Assembly (NCBI RefSeq): GCF_947507565.1
Contig: NC_089180.1
Span: forward strand, 2,046,001-2,110,000
Source of the DNA: Oscarella lobularis
Lineage: Eukaryota; Porifera; Homoscleromorpha; Homosclerophorida; Oscarellidae
DNA length: 64,000 nucleotides
Reading direction: 5' to 3'
The translations under genes were made by a program, and so were the position numbers. Positions 10,357 through 23,479 of the stretch are shown here, in pieces (position 1 is the first letter of the stretch; each line of letters begins with the position of its first letter). Under the pieces are notes generated by a model. The model was not told where the DNA came from and did no database searches. It saw nothing but the letters and a program-made list of their open reading frames with translations.

Positions 10357-11018
10357 ATGGCCGATGCAGCGAATTTTCCCTCCACCAGCTCTCGACGCCG
10401 CAGCGAGCCGTTTATCGTAAAGGGAGTCAAGCCGACGTTTTGGTGAGTACGAAAAAGAGACGCGCGATCCAAATAATCGACGTCTCGCCTAGGAAAAAGT
10501 CGAGAAATCGAACGAACTCCGAACTGACGAAGACGACGAGCAATCTGAGCCAGCACATATTCGTCGAAGCGCGTCGTAAAGCCGAATCGGACGCCGACGA
10601 TCCGGCCGAAGAAGCCGAAATGCCAATCGCTACGGACGACTCCTTCCCTAGCGACGACGAACCGGAAACACCACCGGAAGTAGACAGAAACCATTCGATA
10701 GCAACTCGAGCCGAATGGTTCACGAAGCCGCTCCATCGACTTCCGCCGCCGCCGCCGGCGGACGACGAACTGCGCGCGCCAACGTCGACTCCCGATCTCA
10801 GTTACGCGTTGGGAAGCGAAGCGCACGCGCCCTCGTCGCGATTCGACGTCGCGCCGCCGGCGACGGTGCGCTCGCTCGCGCGTCCCGATCGTCGCGTGCT
10901 GTGGGAGTCGGTCGACGGCGCCGTGTCGAATCACGCGAAGCGAACGCGACAGACGTTGGCGAGTAAGGAGATACGAATCGTGGGTGGGGGATCGCGCGAT
11001 TTGACGGACGTCGACTGA
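10357..11018 (+). CDS. unknown acidic, Pro-rich nuclear-type protein
   Basis: Two exons, 10357-10442 and 10493-11018, joined over a 50-bp intron with strong GTGAGT and CCTAG ends, giving 203 aa. The product begins MADAANFPSTSSRRR, has a basic KKSRNRT stretch that could be a nuclear signal, then an acidic middle, then a Pro/Ala-rich region with LPPPPPADDE. No domain was recognised. It is read divergently from the SAP fragment. Confidence 0.6.
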
Positions 11019-11107
11019 GGTTCCGTCGACGGCGGCGGCGGTCCGCGCCTTCGATCGTCGTTCTCGAACTGCGCTGTCTTTCGAGCCGGCAAAGAGATTG
11101 GAGTCCG

Positions 11108-11121
11108 GTTGTCATGGCAAC
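11108..11121. promoter_or_regulatory. perfect X-box motif
   Basis: GTTGTCATGGCAAC is an exact X-box palindrome (GTTGTC-AT-GGCAAC). It lies 90 bases after the stop of the gene at 10357-11018 and no certain start codon follows on either strand, so its target is unknown. Confidence 0.4.
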
Positions 11122-11244
11122 GGCGGCGTAGCAAGTCGCTGCCATATATTTCCGCGTAGTCCTTACGGCGTCGATTTGGCGCGGTTGCGACTGGAAGGGC
11201 TCACGGGCAACTGCTGGTGAAGTGGCTGGAAGGAGCTCGAATGA

Positions 11245-11780
11245 GAACAGTTTCACTTGGAGTTAGAGTTGCTGTCTACTGAAGAACTGAATATGGAATG
11301 TGAACGGGATGGGGTTGTGAAGGCACGTTATTTGCTAACAGAGCGTATGTATCGAAAACAATCAGAAGATCACGAAGAACTGTCCAGGAAACTTGCTCCA
11401 CGTTTAGCCGATCCGTGATCTCGTACGACAGCTACGTCCCTTAGTCGAGCGTCCATCGAAGCTATAAATAAATAAATAAATAAAATATGAAATTATCAAC
11501 TTCAATTAATTCTCTAACCCGAGGAATCAGGAGGCTGGAAAACACTTTGGTGGATCGATGCGGAATTAGAAGGCTTATCCAGATGCTTCTTCATTTCTTC
11601 AGCGTTGACGAGGCTTTCGTCGTATGTTTTTATCAAAAGATCGTTTGTACGTTCCCCCATGTAATTACTATGGTATAGAGACATTCGTCGATAAATCGCT
11701 TTCATCTTTTGGAGCACCTACAGGTGTCACGTTCTCTCCTAGTGAGTACGCTGGAGTGTACGCTGGCGTTGTTTGCGGGT
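11245..11780. repeat. chimeric duplicated segment
   Basis: 11245-11389 copies 12617-12757 (the coiled-coil exon of the PINK1-like gene) and 11390-11780 copies 188-575. The two pieces meet inside one word at about 11389. The second piece still carries an open exon on the minus strand (11519-11717, MKAIYRRMSLYHSN) followed by part of the next exon. Confidence 0.9.
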
Positions 11781-11900
11781 AACTGATGCAGTCGCTTGCC
11801 GTGTCCTTAGCGCGCGCGCGAGCGCACGAAATCTTCCCTCTTGGTCCCATTTGGTCGTGAACCTATAACAAAGGGTCGCTTTGGTTGTTGTTCAAGCTGA

Positions 11901-13900
<2,000 letters not shown>

Positions 13901-15185
13901 ACAGTGTAAAAACTATTAGTCTAGTCTAGTGCCCCGCCTTCGTACTCTGCTTGCTTCTTTTCTGTCCCTTCTTCTCTCGTTTCTTTTTAATTAGCATATG
14001 CCTACAAAATATCCTAATTCGATTTGCTACTATAATTTGGTGCAAAGCGAACCAAGCGCCTAAGGAATCAAATAGGATCATTAGGAACCTCTCTTGGGCG
14101 CAGGCTAAGTCGTCTTTGACTACACTGTACCATGAATATTCGCTGCACGTGATCGGAAACGGTTAAATAGATTTTTATTGCTTACGACCTGAAAAAAGTC
14201 CTATCTAACAACTGCATTCATAATACACGCGATTGCGTTCACCACAGTACGAAGTGACGCGCAGTGAAAAAAAAAAAACACGACGACGCGCCCCCAACTG
14301 ACACCCTATCGGATGTCCAAAGGAAGTTCTTCGTCGAAGCTTTTCGCGAGACGATATCTAGAGAAAAAGAGCGAGTACCCATTCAAAAAAACTACGTACT
14401 TACCAAAATAGACGAAAATGACGCGCGTCTGTGTTTGCGTGACCCAGGTCGCACCACGTGGAGGTCCAGACGCTTCGCAACCCACCAACAGCATGAATTG
14501 GATCAGAACCCACCTCGGGTGAGCCTCCGAGGTTCGTTGCCACCCCGGGAGACGACTATCGCCACCGCCGAAGAGGCCCGCTCATCGTGTGCTCGACGTG
14601 GAGGAGAGCCGGCGAACGCCGACGCTGTCCCGTGTAATACCAAGGAAACAATCCTTGATAAGACGGAGCGTGTTTTCCCGATGCGAAAGCCCCTAGAGGT
14701 CTTAGGGATGTGCCTCTAATCACTTTCGCACCGTTGCTCCAGGACAGTGCGTCGGAATATCGCTCGCCCCTCTGGCTCCCTGTCTTCCAACGACTCACCA
14801 AGCGTACGAGCGAGTTCTCAAGCGACGGGGTTACGTAAAGAGGGAGAGCGCCGTGCACGACTTTATGTACTCCCGCGCGAACGATGACGCCAGCTTTTCT
14901 CTGATTGGACGTCGGGTGTGCGTAACTAACCGCAGGGATGTCACGAGAGACAGCGTTGCTTTTTGCACCTCTACGTGCAACCAAATAAGGAAATGTTTGG
15001 AGCGATCACGCGCGTGCAGCGTTTCTCCCAAAGAAAGGGGGGAACAAGAGACGGCACGTGCACGTACGCATGGCGGACGTGTGACGTCAACGTTTTGTAG
15101 GCGACAAGAAAAGCTCTAACTCATTCAATGGAGTTCGCCTTTCAAAAGAAATGCGGCGAACTCGATGGAACCGTAGTGAATTAGA
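13901..15185. other. stretch without a supportable gene, with one RNA-like hairpin
   Basis: A 151-codon frame at 14264-14719 has no coding character. At 14682-14730 TGCGAAAG pairs with CTTTCGCA, enclosing a second stem TAGAGG/CCTCTA and a 13-base loop; an ACA follows about 15 bases downstream. This could be part of a structured RNA such as an H/ACA snoRNA, but only one hairpin is clear. At 15134-15164 GAGTTCGCC faces GGCGAACTC. Confidence 0.35.
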
Positions 15186-15189
15186 GGTA

Positions 15190-15556
15190 TTTATTACTTG
15201 CCTTTGATTCGCCGCTTTCCCAGTGTCGCTTCAACGTCGCCACGTCTCTCGCCAGACTCACAGACTCCGCAGAGCGGCTCAAAAATCGTCGCAGCTCTCA
15301 TGCAACGCCTTATACTCGGATCGCTTCATTTCCATTTCCTCCGCGATAACCTTTGCGAAATTTCGCGTAGAAAAAGAAGCGAATGGTTCTACGCGCTTTA
15401 CCGAATGCGCTTCGATTTGAGACTTGAGTCGCGCGACGTCCGATTCTTCGACTTTTTCCATGAGAGCCTGGTCGACTTTGAGAATCCAGAAGTGCATGTC
15501 TTGCATCTGCGTGCACAGATCTCGCAGCTGTTGCATAGCCAATTCCTTTCTGATGA
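15190..15556 (-). pseudogene. unrecognised coiled-coil protein fragment
   Basis: After an acceptor at about 15557 the minus strand codes LAMQQLRDLCTQMQDMHFW, a long Glu/Lys-rich helix, and KVIAEEMEMKRSEYKAL, stopping at 15279. Past that stop another frame continues in the same style (SLARDVATLKRHWESGE), so one base appears to be missing in the run of T at about 15280. The family was not recognised. It follows the VPS16 exons in the same orientation but does not match VPS16. Confidence 0.45.
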
Positions 15557-15624
15557 GCCGAAACCTTGAGGAAAAAAAATTTAAGACGCCTTTTAATTCA
15601 AGAAAAAAGATTAAATAATTATCA

Positions 15625-17455
15625 TTATTAATTTTTCTTGTCCTGACTCGGAGTAAATGACGTTGATAGGACGGCTCGAGTTCGGAGCCGGCGGCGGCGA
15701 TGCATTGTTCAATGGCTTTCTCCAGGGTCCGATTGTCGCGTAGGATTCGATGTATTCGTCCGCCTTGGCGCTTTTACGCTAAAAAACAAAAAAAATGATG
15801 AGAGCGTCAAATTTTCCTCTATCTTACTTCGAATTCTTTGAAAAGTACGGCACCCGGCTCCGATGAACCAATGAGAAAAACGTTCTCAACCGCCTCTGTA
15901 ATACAAATATCAAGAAGTTAGGGCTTTGTACGAAATCGCGACGATTTTTCTAAGATTTGTTAGAAAACGAGGTCCACTTTCGACAGGCGAGTGTCTTCAA
16001 CTCGAGCGACGCTTACGGATCAGGCGCAAGGAACGCCAGCGCATAAAGAGTGCTGGAGGGAACGCCTACTTTCGGGGGGCAAGTGTCTTCTTCGTTTGCG
16101 CGCGAGTCGCGCTCACGGATCAGGCGCATGGAACGCCATACGCGCATAAAACGTGTTGGCGGGAACGCCTACTTTTGGGGTGCAAGTGTCTTCTTTGTTT
16201 GCGCGCGAGTGACGCTTACGGATCAGGCGCATGGAACGCCACACGCGCATAAACAGTGCTGGCGGGAACGCCCACTTTCGGGGGGCAAGTGTCTCTAACT
16301 TGTTGCGCGCGAGCCGCGCTTACGGATCAGGCGCATGCAACACCACTTGCGCATAATAATGGCGTGGTCAACGGCAGCGTCCGACTGCTGAAGTTTTTTC
16401 ATCCTGCCATTACCACGCTATTATTATGCACTAGACGCGTTCCGTCTGCCTGAACTGCAAGCGTCGCTTGCGCGCAACGACGTACAGACACTTGTTGGTC
16501 AAAAAACGGGCAAATCTTAACCCCGTATATACATATAAAGCACGCTCCTCTAACAAACAGCCAATTGAACGTTGATAAATAAATAAATAAATAATTAAAA
16601 TAATTATATATTTACTCGATGTTTTGTTTGTCCTCCGTCGACAAAAAGGAGATCGTTGCCAAGGGCAACCAGAATTTTAATGCCTTGTTCATCAGAAATA
16701 ATGGTCCTGCTGCTCGGCGGAAAATCAATTCCTGGAACATCAGCCATACGTTTGAGCCGATCCTGAAAAATGAAGAATCGATACGCCGTCGTTAGGACGG
16801 CGACCGCCGTTTCTCCGCGAGTGCAAAAAATCTTCGCATCCAAAATCTTCGACGCTTTGACTTCCTATATAGAGTTCTTTATAAAAAGTCAATAAGATTA
16901 ATAATAGCATTTCTACTTCGCCGAGTGACTGGGATTTAATGAATTGGCCGTGGATGTTGTAATAGAGAACGGTGCCTCTTTCCACGACGATTATGAGCTC
17001 TTCCGTGTGCGACCAGCCCAATTGGACGACACTTCCGCCGTCCCACTAGTAAAACTTATTGATTTATTGATTTTTCGTTTTTTTTGACTTCACTTGCTTT
17101 TATTGTCAATATGATGCGACCGCTCGCCGTGAAAATGTAGATGAGCGGCTTTAGGGTGCCGCTTTTGACTCGGACGATTTTCTTATCGTCACGAACGAGT
17201 GCTGGGATGTTCTTTCGTTTTTTGGGGGCCCCCCGATGGGGATTTCGTTTCGTTTACCTATTGGGCCGTCGAATGGTGCACCGGCGACGATGAATCGTGC
17301 TAGATCGATGTCGTTTTCGCCCCATTCCATGGTGAAAAGGACGCGTCGCCTGATTTGGGATCGAAAGCGCCTTGTTTCTTATGATCGCGCGTTCTAACCT
17401 GTAGTAGACGTCTCCTAGGAGGTCCCATTCCGCAGTAGGATTGAGATCTGCCATT
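15625..17455 (-). pseudogene. VPS16-like gene lacking its middle and C-terminal half
   Basis: Exons match human VPS16 in order: MADLNPTAEWDLLGDVYY, RRVLFTMEWGENDIDLAR, APFDGPI then ALVRDDKKI, GWSHTEELIIVVERG, LDAKIFCTRGETAVAVLT and DVPGIDFPPSS. VPS16 is the core CORVET/HOPS subunit for endosome-lysosome fusion. After QTKHR about 150 expected residues are absent; a 700-bp gap with a MITE follows, then EAVENVFLIGSSEPGAVLF and KADEYI, which match human positions much later. One base is missing just after KADEYI; the frame then resumes as TLEKAIEQC. Nothing of the last 400 residues follows. One intron begins GCAAGTG (GC-AG type). Confidence 0.75.
15985..16495. mobile_element. MITE with internal ~100-bp repeats
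   Basis: Three and a half direct copies of a unit of about 100 bp (GGATCAGGCGCATGGAACGC, then GCGGGAACGCCYACTTT and GGCAAGTGTCT) run from 16000 to 16350. An inner inverted repeat follows (GCGCATAATAATGGCGTGGT against ACCACGCTATTATTATGC), and an inverted copy of the unit end closes the block (CTTGCGCGCAACGACGTACAGACACTT). Ends in GTGTCT/AGACAC facing outward suggest a non-autonomous DNA transposon. It lies in the gap of the VPS16-like gene. Related copies lie at 63190-63400. Confidence 0.7.
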
Positions 17456-17660
17456 TCGGAACCAGAAAACGAGAAGAAAGGGTTCGCACGTGCCGAACGG
17501 AAATCCCGGATCCACAATGTTTTCGCTCTTCTGCAGACGAGCGCAGTAGCTCTCGATCCAATCCAAGGAACCTACCACGCACGCGTGATGGGCACTCATC
17601 GACGCGCCTACGACTTCCGTGCAGTCTGCATGCACGCGCCAGAAATGTCGTACTACACTT
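17450..17660 (-). repeat. segment duplicated at 50825-51030
   Basis: The minus strand from the VPS16 start outward (GGTTCCTTGGATTGGATCGA, then GGATCCGGGATTTCCGTTCG) repeats on the plus strand at 50825-51030 with small insertions in the second copy. Indels break every frame between copies, so it is probably non-coding. Its meaning is unknown. Confidence 0.85.
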
Positions 17661-17781
17661 TGATCCTCACAAAAGAATGTTGCAAGTGGAGGGATCCTTT
17701 CCTACGCCAAAACACCATTAGATAAAAATGTTCAGCTCGTTTACAGAAAGCGCTACGTAGGCAATTCTTCGCGCTTCAGTT

Positions 17782-19346
17782 TTGGGGCCACGTACGCGAT
17801 CGAGGGGTTGTATTACTCTTCTCCTTTGTTCCTTACGCGGTTTCTTTCGCAGCAAGATTCAGAGCGCGTTTGGGGGACTGTTCATGTGGCGCAGCGGAGA
17901 TTGGGGGCCCGAAACGGGATCGCGGCGTTATTCTCGCGTTTCTAGTACTTTCGAGTGTCATGTACTATGCAGTTGGGCTCAGAAAATGATCCTGAGTATA
18001 GTTTCATTCTTGTTTAGTCTCAGATTCATCGTTTTTCTGTTAGGCACGTTTTTAGGAGGATAAATGTACAATTATTTATTTTTTTAAATTTTTATTGTTT
18101 TAGTGTTATGTCATCTGTGGGCCTTATTCAGGGGATTTCTTTATCAGATAAGTGCCTCGGAGTTTTATTGGTTTAATGGGCTTTGGTTTTTTGCGTGTCT
18201 TATATAGGAAGGAGGTCGAGCGGAAATTGGCATAAGGTATCGGCTTATTTTTTTTTTGGATTAATTTTAACTCTCCTTTTATCTAGGGGAGCTTTCTTGG
18301 GAGGAAGGGAAGGGGACAAGGACATGCACAGGGAAGGAAAGGGATCGGCGTGGACAAGGGAAGGGGAGGATTTTAGGTATGCGATGGAGGTTGTGTTTTT
18401 ATTTTTGGGATTATTTCTAATTATTTTTCTCTAGGGGCATTCAAATGGAAGGATGAGGAGCGGGACAAGACGCGTGGAATGGAAGACGCGAGGATCAATC
18501 AAGAAGAGAAAGGTACAAGGGAGGATTTTAGGTATGCGATGGAGGTTGGGTTTTTATTTTTGGGATTATTTCTAATTATTTTTCTCTAGGGGCATTCAAA
18601 TGGAAAGATGTGGAGCGGGACAGGGCGCGTCGAGTGGAAGACGCGAGGATCAAAGGTACAAGGGAGGATTTTAGGTATGCGATGGAGGTTGTGTTTTTAT
18701 TTTTGGAATTATTTCTAATTATTCTTCTCTAGGGGCATTCGAATGGAATGATGTGGAGCGGGACAAGGCGCGTCGAGTGGAGGACGCGAGGATCAATCAA
18801 GAAGAGAAAGGTACAAGGGAGGATTTTAGGTATGCGATGGAGGTTGTGTTTTTATTTTTGGGATTATTTCTAATTATTTTTCTCTAGGGGCATTCAAATG
18901 GAAGGATGTGGAGCGGGACAAGACGCGTGGAATGGAAGACGCGAGGATCAATCAAGAAGAGAAAGGTACAAGGGAGGATTTTAGGTATGCGATGGAAGTT
19001 GTGTTTTTATTTTTGGGATTATTTCTAATTATTTTTCTCTAGGGGCATTCAAATGGAAGGATGTGGAGCGGGACAGGGCGCGTGGAGTGGAAGACGCGAG
19101 GATCAAAAGTACAAGGGAGGATTTTAGGTATGCGATGGAGGTTGCGTTTTTATTTTTGGGATTATTTCTAATTATTTTTCTCTAGGGGCATTCAAATGGA
19201 GGGAAGAGGAGCAGGACGCGCGAGGGCAGGAGAGGATAAGGGCACGGTTATCGACTGCATATAAAGGTGAATATTTGGGTACCGATAGTATGTGTTTTTT
19301 TACTTAGTTTGTTTGTTGTTTTATAGAGCCGTTTTTCTGTCAATGA
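17782..19346 (+). CDS. gene built from tandem near-identical exons; 5' part uncertain
   Basis: Secure exons: 18287-18349, 18435-18512, 18590-18655, 18733-18810, 18888-18965, 19043-19108, 19186-19266 and a last exon 19327-19346 ending in TGA. Five core exons (78 or 66 bp) and the 81-bp exon all begin GGGCATTC after TTTCTCTAG and, except for one changed base, end before GTACAAGG. In the frame that continues to the last exon each codes AFKWKDVERDK followed by RxxEDARINQEEK, a strongly charged, probably helical repeat. All exon lengths are multiples of three, so any number can be spliced together. The 5' end was not resolved; 17850-18060 holds a frame with hydrophobic stretches that may supply a membrane anchor. 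The family is not recognised. All three frames of the repeat exons are open, so the frame choice rests on the 3' exons and on the conserved W. Confidence 0.55.
18435..19266 (+). repeat. tandem array of exon-intron modules
   Basis: Units of 155 or 143 bp: a 78- or 66-bp exon plus a 77-bp intron. The introns are as well conserved as the exons, so the array expanded recently and as whole modules. The 66-bp variant lacks the 12 bases that code NQEE. Confidence 0.92.
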
Positions 19347-19504
19347 AAGGTGCAATGGGGACTGTGCTTCAAGGGATCAGATAAGTGTTTAATATATAAC
19401 CTACGCGTTCTGTGGCTTTGGTCATTTTGTCTGTGGTAGGGGATGAACCGGTAAGATTGGGAAGGTATATAGATAATCTTGTTTTTTGGAGTTCTCCTGT
19501 TTAA

Positions 19505-20152
19505 ATGCGCATGCGTATGCTTGTGCCTCGACCTCGCAATCTCCGTGCACTTCTGACAGCCTCTCTCATGGACCGCGGCACCGACAGAATCGACACTGAC
19601 CCCGAAGCACCGCACGATCGATCACTTGTCCTCGAGCGCCTTCAACTTCAAGCCCGCGTGCGTGAAGAGCGAATTGCTGAGCGTGCCTCCACCCCCGCCA
19701 AGCGCGGCCCGGGCCATCAAACGATTACCGGACGCGTTCGAGTGAAAGCCCAATCTTGTTCCCAGCCCCACCGCCATCGTGACCGCCAGCAAGTCACCAA
19801 CTCAACGCACAAATCGCCTCTTTGTTCTTGTTCTTCGACGTTGCTAAGGAACGAGTGGCAACTGCCTGACTACGTCAGAGCTGCGCTGTTGCAACCGGCT
19901 GACTCGTCTCTTGAGCTCGCAATCGATCGGCTATTTGAAATGGAATTTATGGAGAGGGGGAGTGGTCGTCGTGACGCTGAGATTGAAGAAAACAGCACGA
20001 TCGAGGCTACGGAAAGTGCTCTATCGGCGCCGCAGCAGTCGCTTCAAGTTGACTTGGAGGCTTGGATGAGTTCGAAACCTCTATCCCATGACGTTCGTCA
20101 CGTTGAGACGGCAGTTGCTTCCCAGGAGAACGAGAGCGATTCTTTGCACTGA
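19505..20152 (+). CDS. unknown single-exon protein
   Basis: A 215-codon frame; the second ATG at 19568 is also plausible as start. The N-terminal half is Arg/Glu-rich (VLERLQLQARVREERIAERA), the middle has a Cys pair and TLLRNEWQLPDYVRAALL, and the end is acidic. No domain was recognised. It is long for a random frame in this base composition, but it has no homology support by eye. Confidence 0.42.
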   Translation: MRMRMLVPRPRNLRALLTASLMDRGTDRIDTDPEAPHDRSLVLERLQLQARVREERIAERASTPAKRGPGHQTITGRVRVKAQSCSQPHRHRDRQQVTNSTHKSPLCSCSSTLLRNEWQLPDYVRAALLQPADSSLELAIDRLFEMEFMERGSGRRDAEIEENSTIEATESALSAPQQSLQVDLEAWMSSKPLSHDVRHVETAVASQENESDSLH

Positions 20153-20394
20153 CGTAAGTTCTCGTGTTTGAGAGAACTCTAACTTAGCTTATTAATTTGA
20201 GATCTATATAAACTTTTCGCAGAGCGGTTCTTTGAATATTTCAGCTCAATACAGTATAATTAATTCATTGATTCTATCGCGCTTGGGTTTGCGTTTTCGC
20301 CGCAAAGCACTCTTTATTTATAGGGACGTTCTCATAAAATTCGATGCTCCCTTTTTTACTCGCGTCAGAAAATGTCAACTGCGTACGATGGCAT

Positions 20395-23318
20395 TTACAT
20401 TGATGAAAATTCGTGATCAAAACCGTTCGCACTGATGACTTGAGCGAATTCAATAATCTGCTCTGCTGATGACCACGACGGGCACTGCATTCGCAGCAGC
20501 GAATGAAATGTCTCGACTTTTTTCTCAGAGAATACATTCATATAGGAAGAGAACGTCGTCTTCCACTCAGGTATAACTGCCTCCCGGTAAATGTTATCGC
20601 TAATTACACCTAACATCGCTTTGTTGTAATTGTGTCGCTGTTGCACAATGAACATAATAGCCAGATGTAGAGTTGCAGTCTGCCACAATGAGTAGCGACA
20701 TCCTCGGTGTATTGTGCTGTAGTAGTAGAACACAAGAGGCAGAAGCTCGTCCAGTAATTGTCTCATTGCTAGAAACTCCGTATCTTTGCAAACGCCGAAG
20801 ATTCCGAGAACGTCGTCTCTCACGGTAAGCCAACCTCCGAAGAGGCAAGCAATTAGCGTTGCCATTCGGTGGAATCTTGGTTTTCGTGGTAACATTTTCC
20901 TTCTCCCAAATAGATGTTTGTACAAATCTAAAGTTGAGTGTAATGTTAGGCTTAGATTCTGAGCAAAAAGTTTGCTAACCTGAGAAGATGGGGTAGTGAA
21001 GGGAAAAAAGATTTTCCATTGCATTAAGGAAAATGTGAAATGGTCCCAACATAGGGAGGAGGGAAACAATAGGTGATCTTTCATCTTTGCACTAAAATTT
21101 GCAGTGTTAAGCCGTATTATCTCAATTGTTTTGTACATTACCTGAGCAATAAGTTTTTTTAGAAAATAAAATGTTGGATAATCTCCAGCGGCAGGCAAAA
21201 TGCATTGGCTCAGGTACCTAAAAGATTTTTTATTTGTAACCAGTGTTGCTTGTCTATAGTCTTACATTTTTAAGGCTGGATACAATTCAAGAACATTTTC
21301 AATAACGTCTTTATAATTTCTCAAGGACTTGAGCTGTTGCTCCTGTTCGCTTAGAAGGCAGCAGCTTTTTAAGCTGTCAAGATCCTTTTGGTTTGGAGTT
21401 ACGTAGCATCTACAGCGGTGATTTTAAAATGAGTAAATTGAGCTAAATAACTAGAATAAAATGAACCTCTGATTTTCCAAAGACTTGTATATGTTGTCTG
21501 TATCAAGTTGTCTAAACGACGATGGTAAATCCGCCAACCAAGTTGAAGCTAGAACTGCGGAGAAGCGCTCAGAGAAGAAATTAGTAAGATGGCTGATTGC
21601 TATTCCTCCTCTGCAGGACGTGTCTTCCGGATAGAAATGGATTGAAGCGCTTTGAAGAGGAAGACTTTCCAAGGTAGAATGAACATCAATTATTGCTGTT
21701 GCAAAGTGGAGCGCTTTTGATGTCTCTGCAGATGTTGGACGTGGAATTGTATGAACGCTGTGAAAGTCGTCCACAATCAGCACTGCCAAATGCCCGTCTT
21801 TTCCAGCTTCGTCCAGCCGATCGTTTACCTAGAAAAGGTGCCCTTGGGCATATAATTTTATTTCAGAAAGTTTAGAAACGAATACCAGCGGCCTGTTGGC
21901 GCTTGATAGTTTTCTTCGATGCCTGCGAATAGTTGTTGGATGGTCACATATTCCCAGGCGTCTTCCGCACTCTAAAGCCGCTTCAGAACAGCCAGACAGC
22001 GACAAATGAAGACCGACATCACTAGCAAATGTTGTATTTTGCTGAGGAAGGTAGTTTGCATGGTTAAATATAGGTGAGTCACTAATTTACGTACTTGATT
22101 TCTAAGGTAGGCTAATCGATGAAGTTCTCCGACCACTCGACTGCGCCGAAGGCCTGTTCTTCTTTCTGAGTCTACAGTGGCGGAGTAATGGCTTTTTATC
22201 GATTTTTCAATAATATTGAACAGCCCTGGTGAATTCGTCTCGCAAAAAGACTCCATTTCGTCAGCATTATAGAGCTTTCCGCGCTCAGGAACGTGAAGTC
22301 GATACGCTTCTTGAAAAGACTTTATCAGTTCCGGAAACGATTCTAAAATTTATTCAAATGTATTTGAAAAACGCAGAAGAGCTAGCTAGCTAAACAACCT
22401 TTTTTTAATTTTTCGTTTTCTATCTTTAGGGTCGACGCTTCATTGCTGGCTGCCGTAAGCTGGCTTGTCAGACGATCTGAATTTTCCAACTGCTCCAAGT
22501 GAGTGCAGGCAATAAAACAGAATTTACCGTTTTCTGCTTCAGCCATTTCCAGATTGCTTGTAAGGTTTGTTACGTCGTGTTTCAGCGTCGCTAAATCAAG
22601 GCTATCTCGCGATGTTACAAATTAAGGTATATATATCTGCACCGAGATAAGACTTGGCAGCCGCGGCCTCTTCCTGGAATGCGTCTCTCTCAAACATTAG
22701 CTGCTGCAATTGGACAGACGCCGCGAAAAGTTGCTCCTGCATGGTTTCGAGCAAGTTCTACTATATAGTGAGAACGATAGAATTCCTAAATGTACATATA
22801 TATACGAGTAAATATGACTTCAGATTCTCTCTGGGTTCCTGCCCCCGGTTCTTCGGCTTCAGGTAAATTCTATATAGACAAACTTTATAGTCGGCGCATA
22901 TTATACTGCCGCTATATGACGCGAACTTCAGCCTGAGACTCAATCGCCGAGCGTTTCGCAGGCGGGCGATACAAGGGATGGGCGGTGACTTGTTCCATAG
23001 AATCGATGGTCTCTAAATGGCTTCGACAGAGGAACGCGGCGGGCTGACCAACGATGTCGTCGAGAACGGCGAAGAGGCGCTCGGGACAAGCGCGTAGGGA
23101 ACCACGGCACCTAGCAGAATCGAAAAGAACGCAGCATTTATTGGATGCATGTACCTTTAGCGATCCTGTAGTGCTCTAGGCAAAGAGCGACGTCGTCTAC
23201 GAATCCGCATTCGCGACTTCTTCGTCCCGAAAAGGACGTGGTCCTCCCAAAGCACAGGCGACGAGCACGAGTGCCATGCAGGAAGGTCGGAGTAAAAGCA
23301 TGGGAGATCAGTTTGCAT
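20395..23318 (-). CDS. DUF6589-like multi-exon protein, copy A (shorter)
   Basis: About a dozen minus-strand exons parallel copy B. In order: an N-terminal exon (CCVLFDSARC, HPLYRPPAKR), coiled-coil exons (EQLFAASVQLQQLMFERD), a helical exon with GELHRLAYLRNQ, an exon with IVDDFHSVHTIPRPTSAETS, a GPFHIFLNAMENL exon, then KHLFGRRKMLPRKPRFHRMA, RHNYNKAMLGVI and KKVETFHSLLRM. It ends at TAA 20395, where copy B continues into a RING-like tail. The N-terminal exon differs from B by an insertion of about 10 bases that breaks its frame. Acidic residues in VDDFH and KKVETFH could be remnants of a nuclease-like fold, which is inference. Function unknown. Confidence 0.6.
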
Positions 23319-23479
23319 AGCGTAAGACAGCTGAGAGCGAGTCAATCGAGCAGGCGTCTGCGCGGATCAAGGTCAGCTGAAATGCATTTTATCGACCGTT
23401 AGAGCCGTTTTGTTGAATGTATCGAGGCTCCGATCGCTACGCGTAAGCGCAAAGCGTACATAAATGTAGCAGACTTCGT

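Noticed and set aside
14264-14719. 151-codon open frame
   Set aside because: No domain, mixed composition, no splice context, and it overlaps an RNA-like hairpin.
16652-16666. GTTGCCAAGGGCAAC, a perfect X-box
   Set aside because: It lies inside a conserved VPS16 coding exon and far from any start codon; coincidence is likely.
17450-17660. coding exon upstream of VPS16
   Set aside because: The duplicate at 50.8 kb differs by indels that are not multiples of three, and no family matches any frame.
18435-19266. CRISPR-like direct repeats
   Set aside because: Units are 143-155 bp, with no unique spacers, and contain splice signals; they are exon-intron modules.
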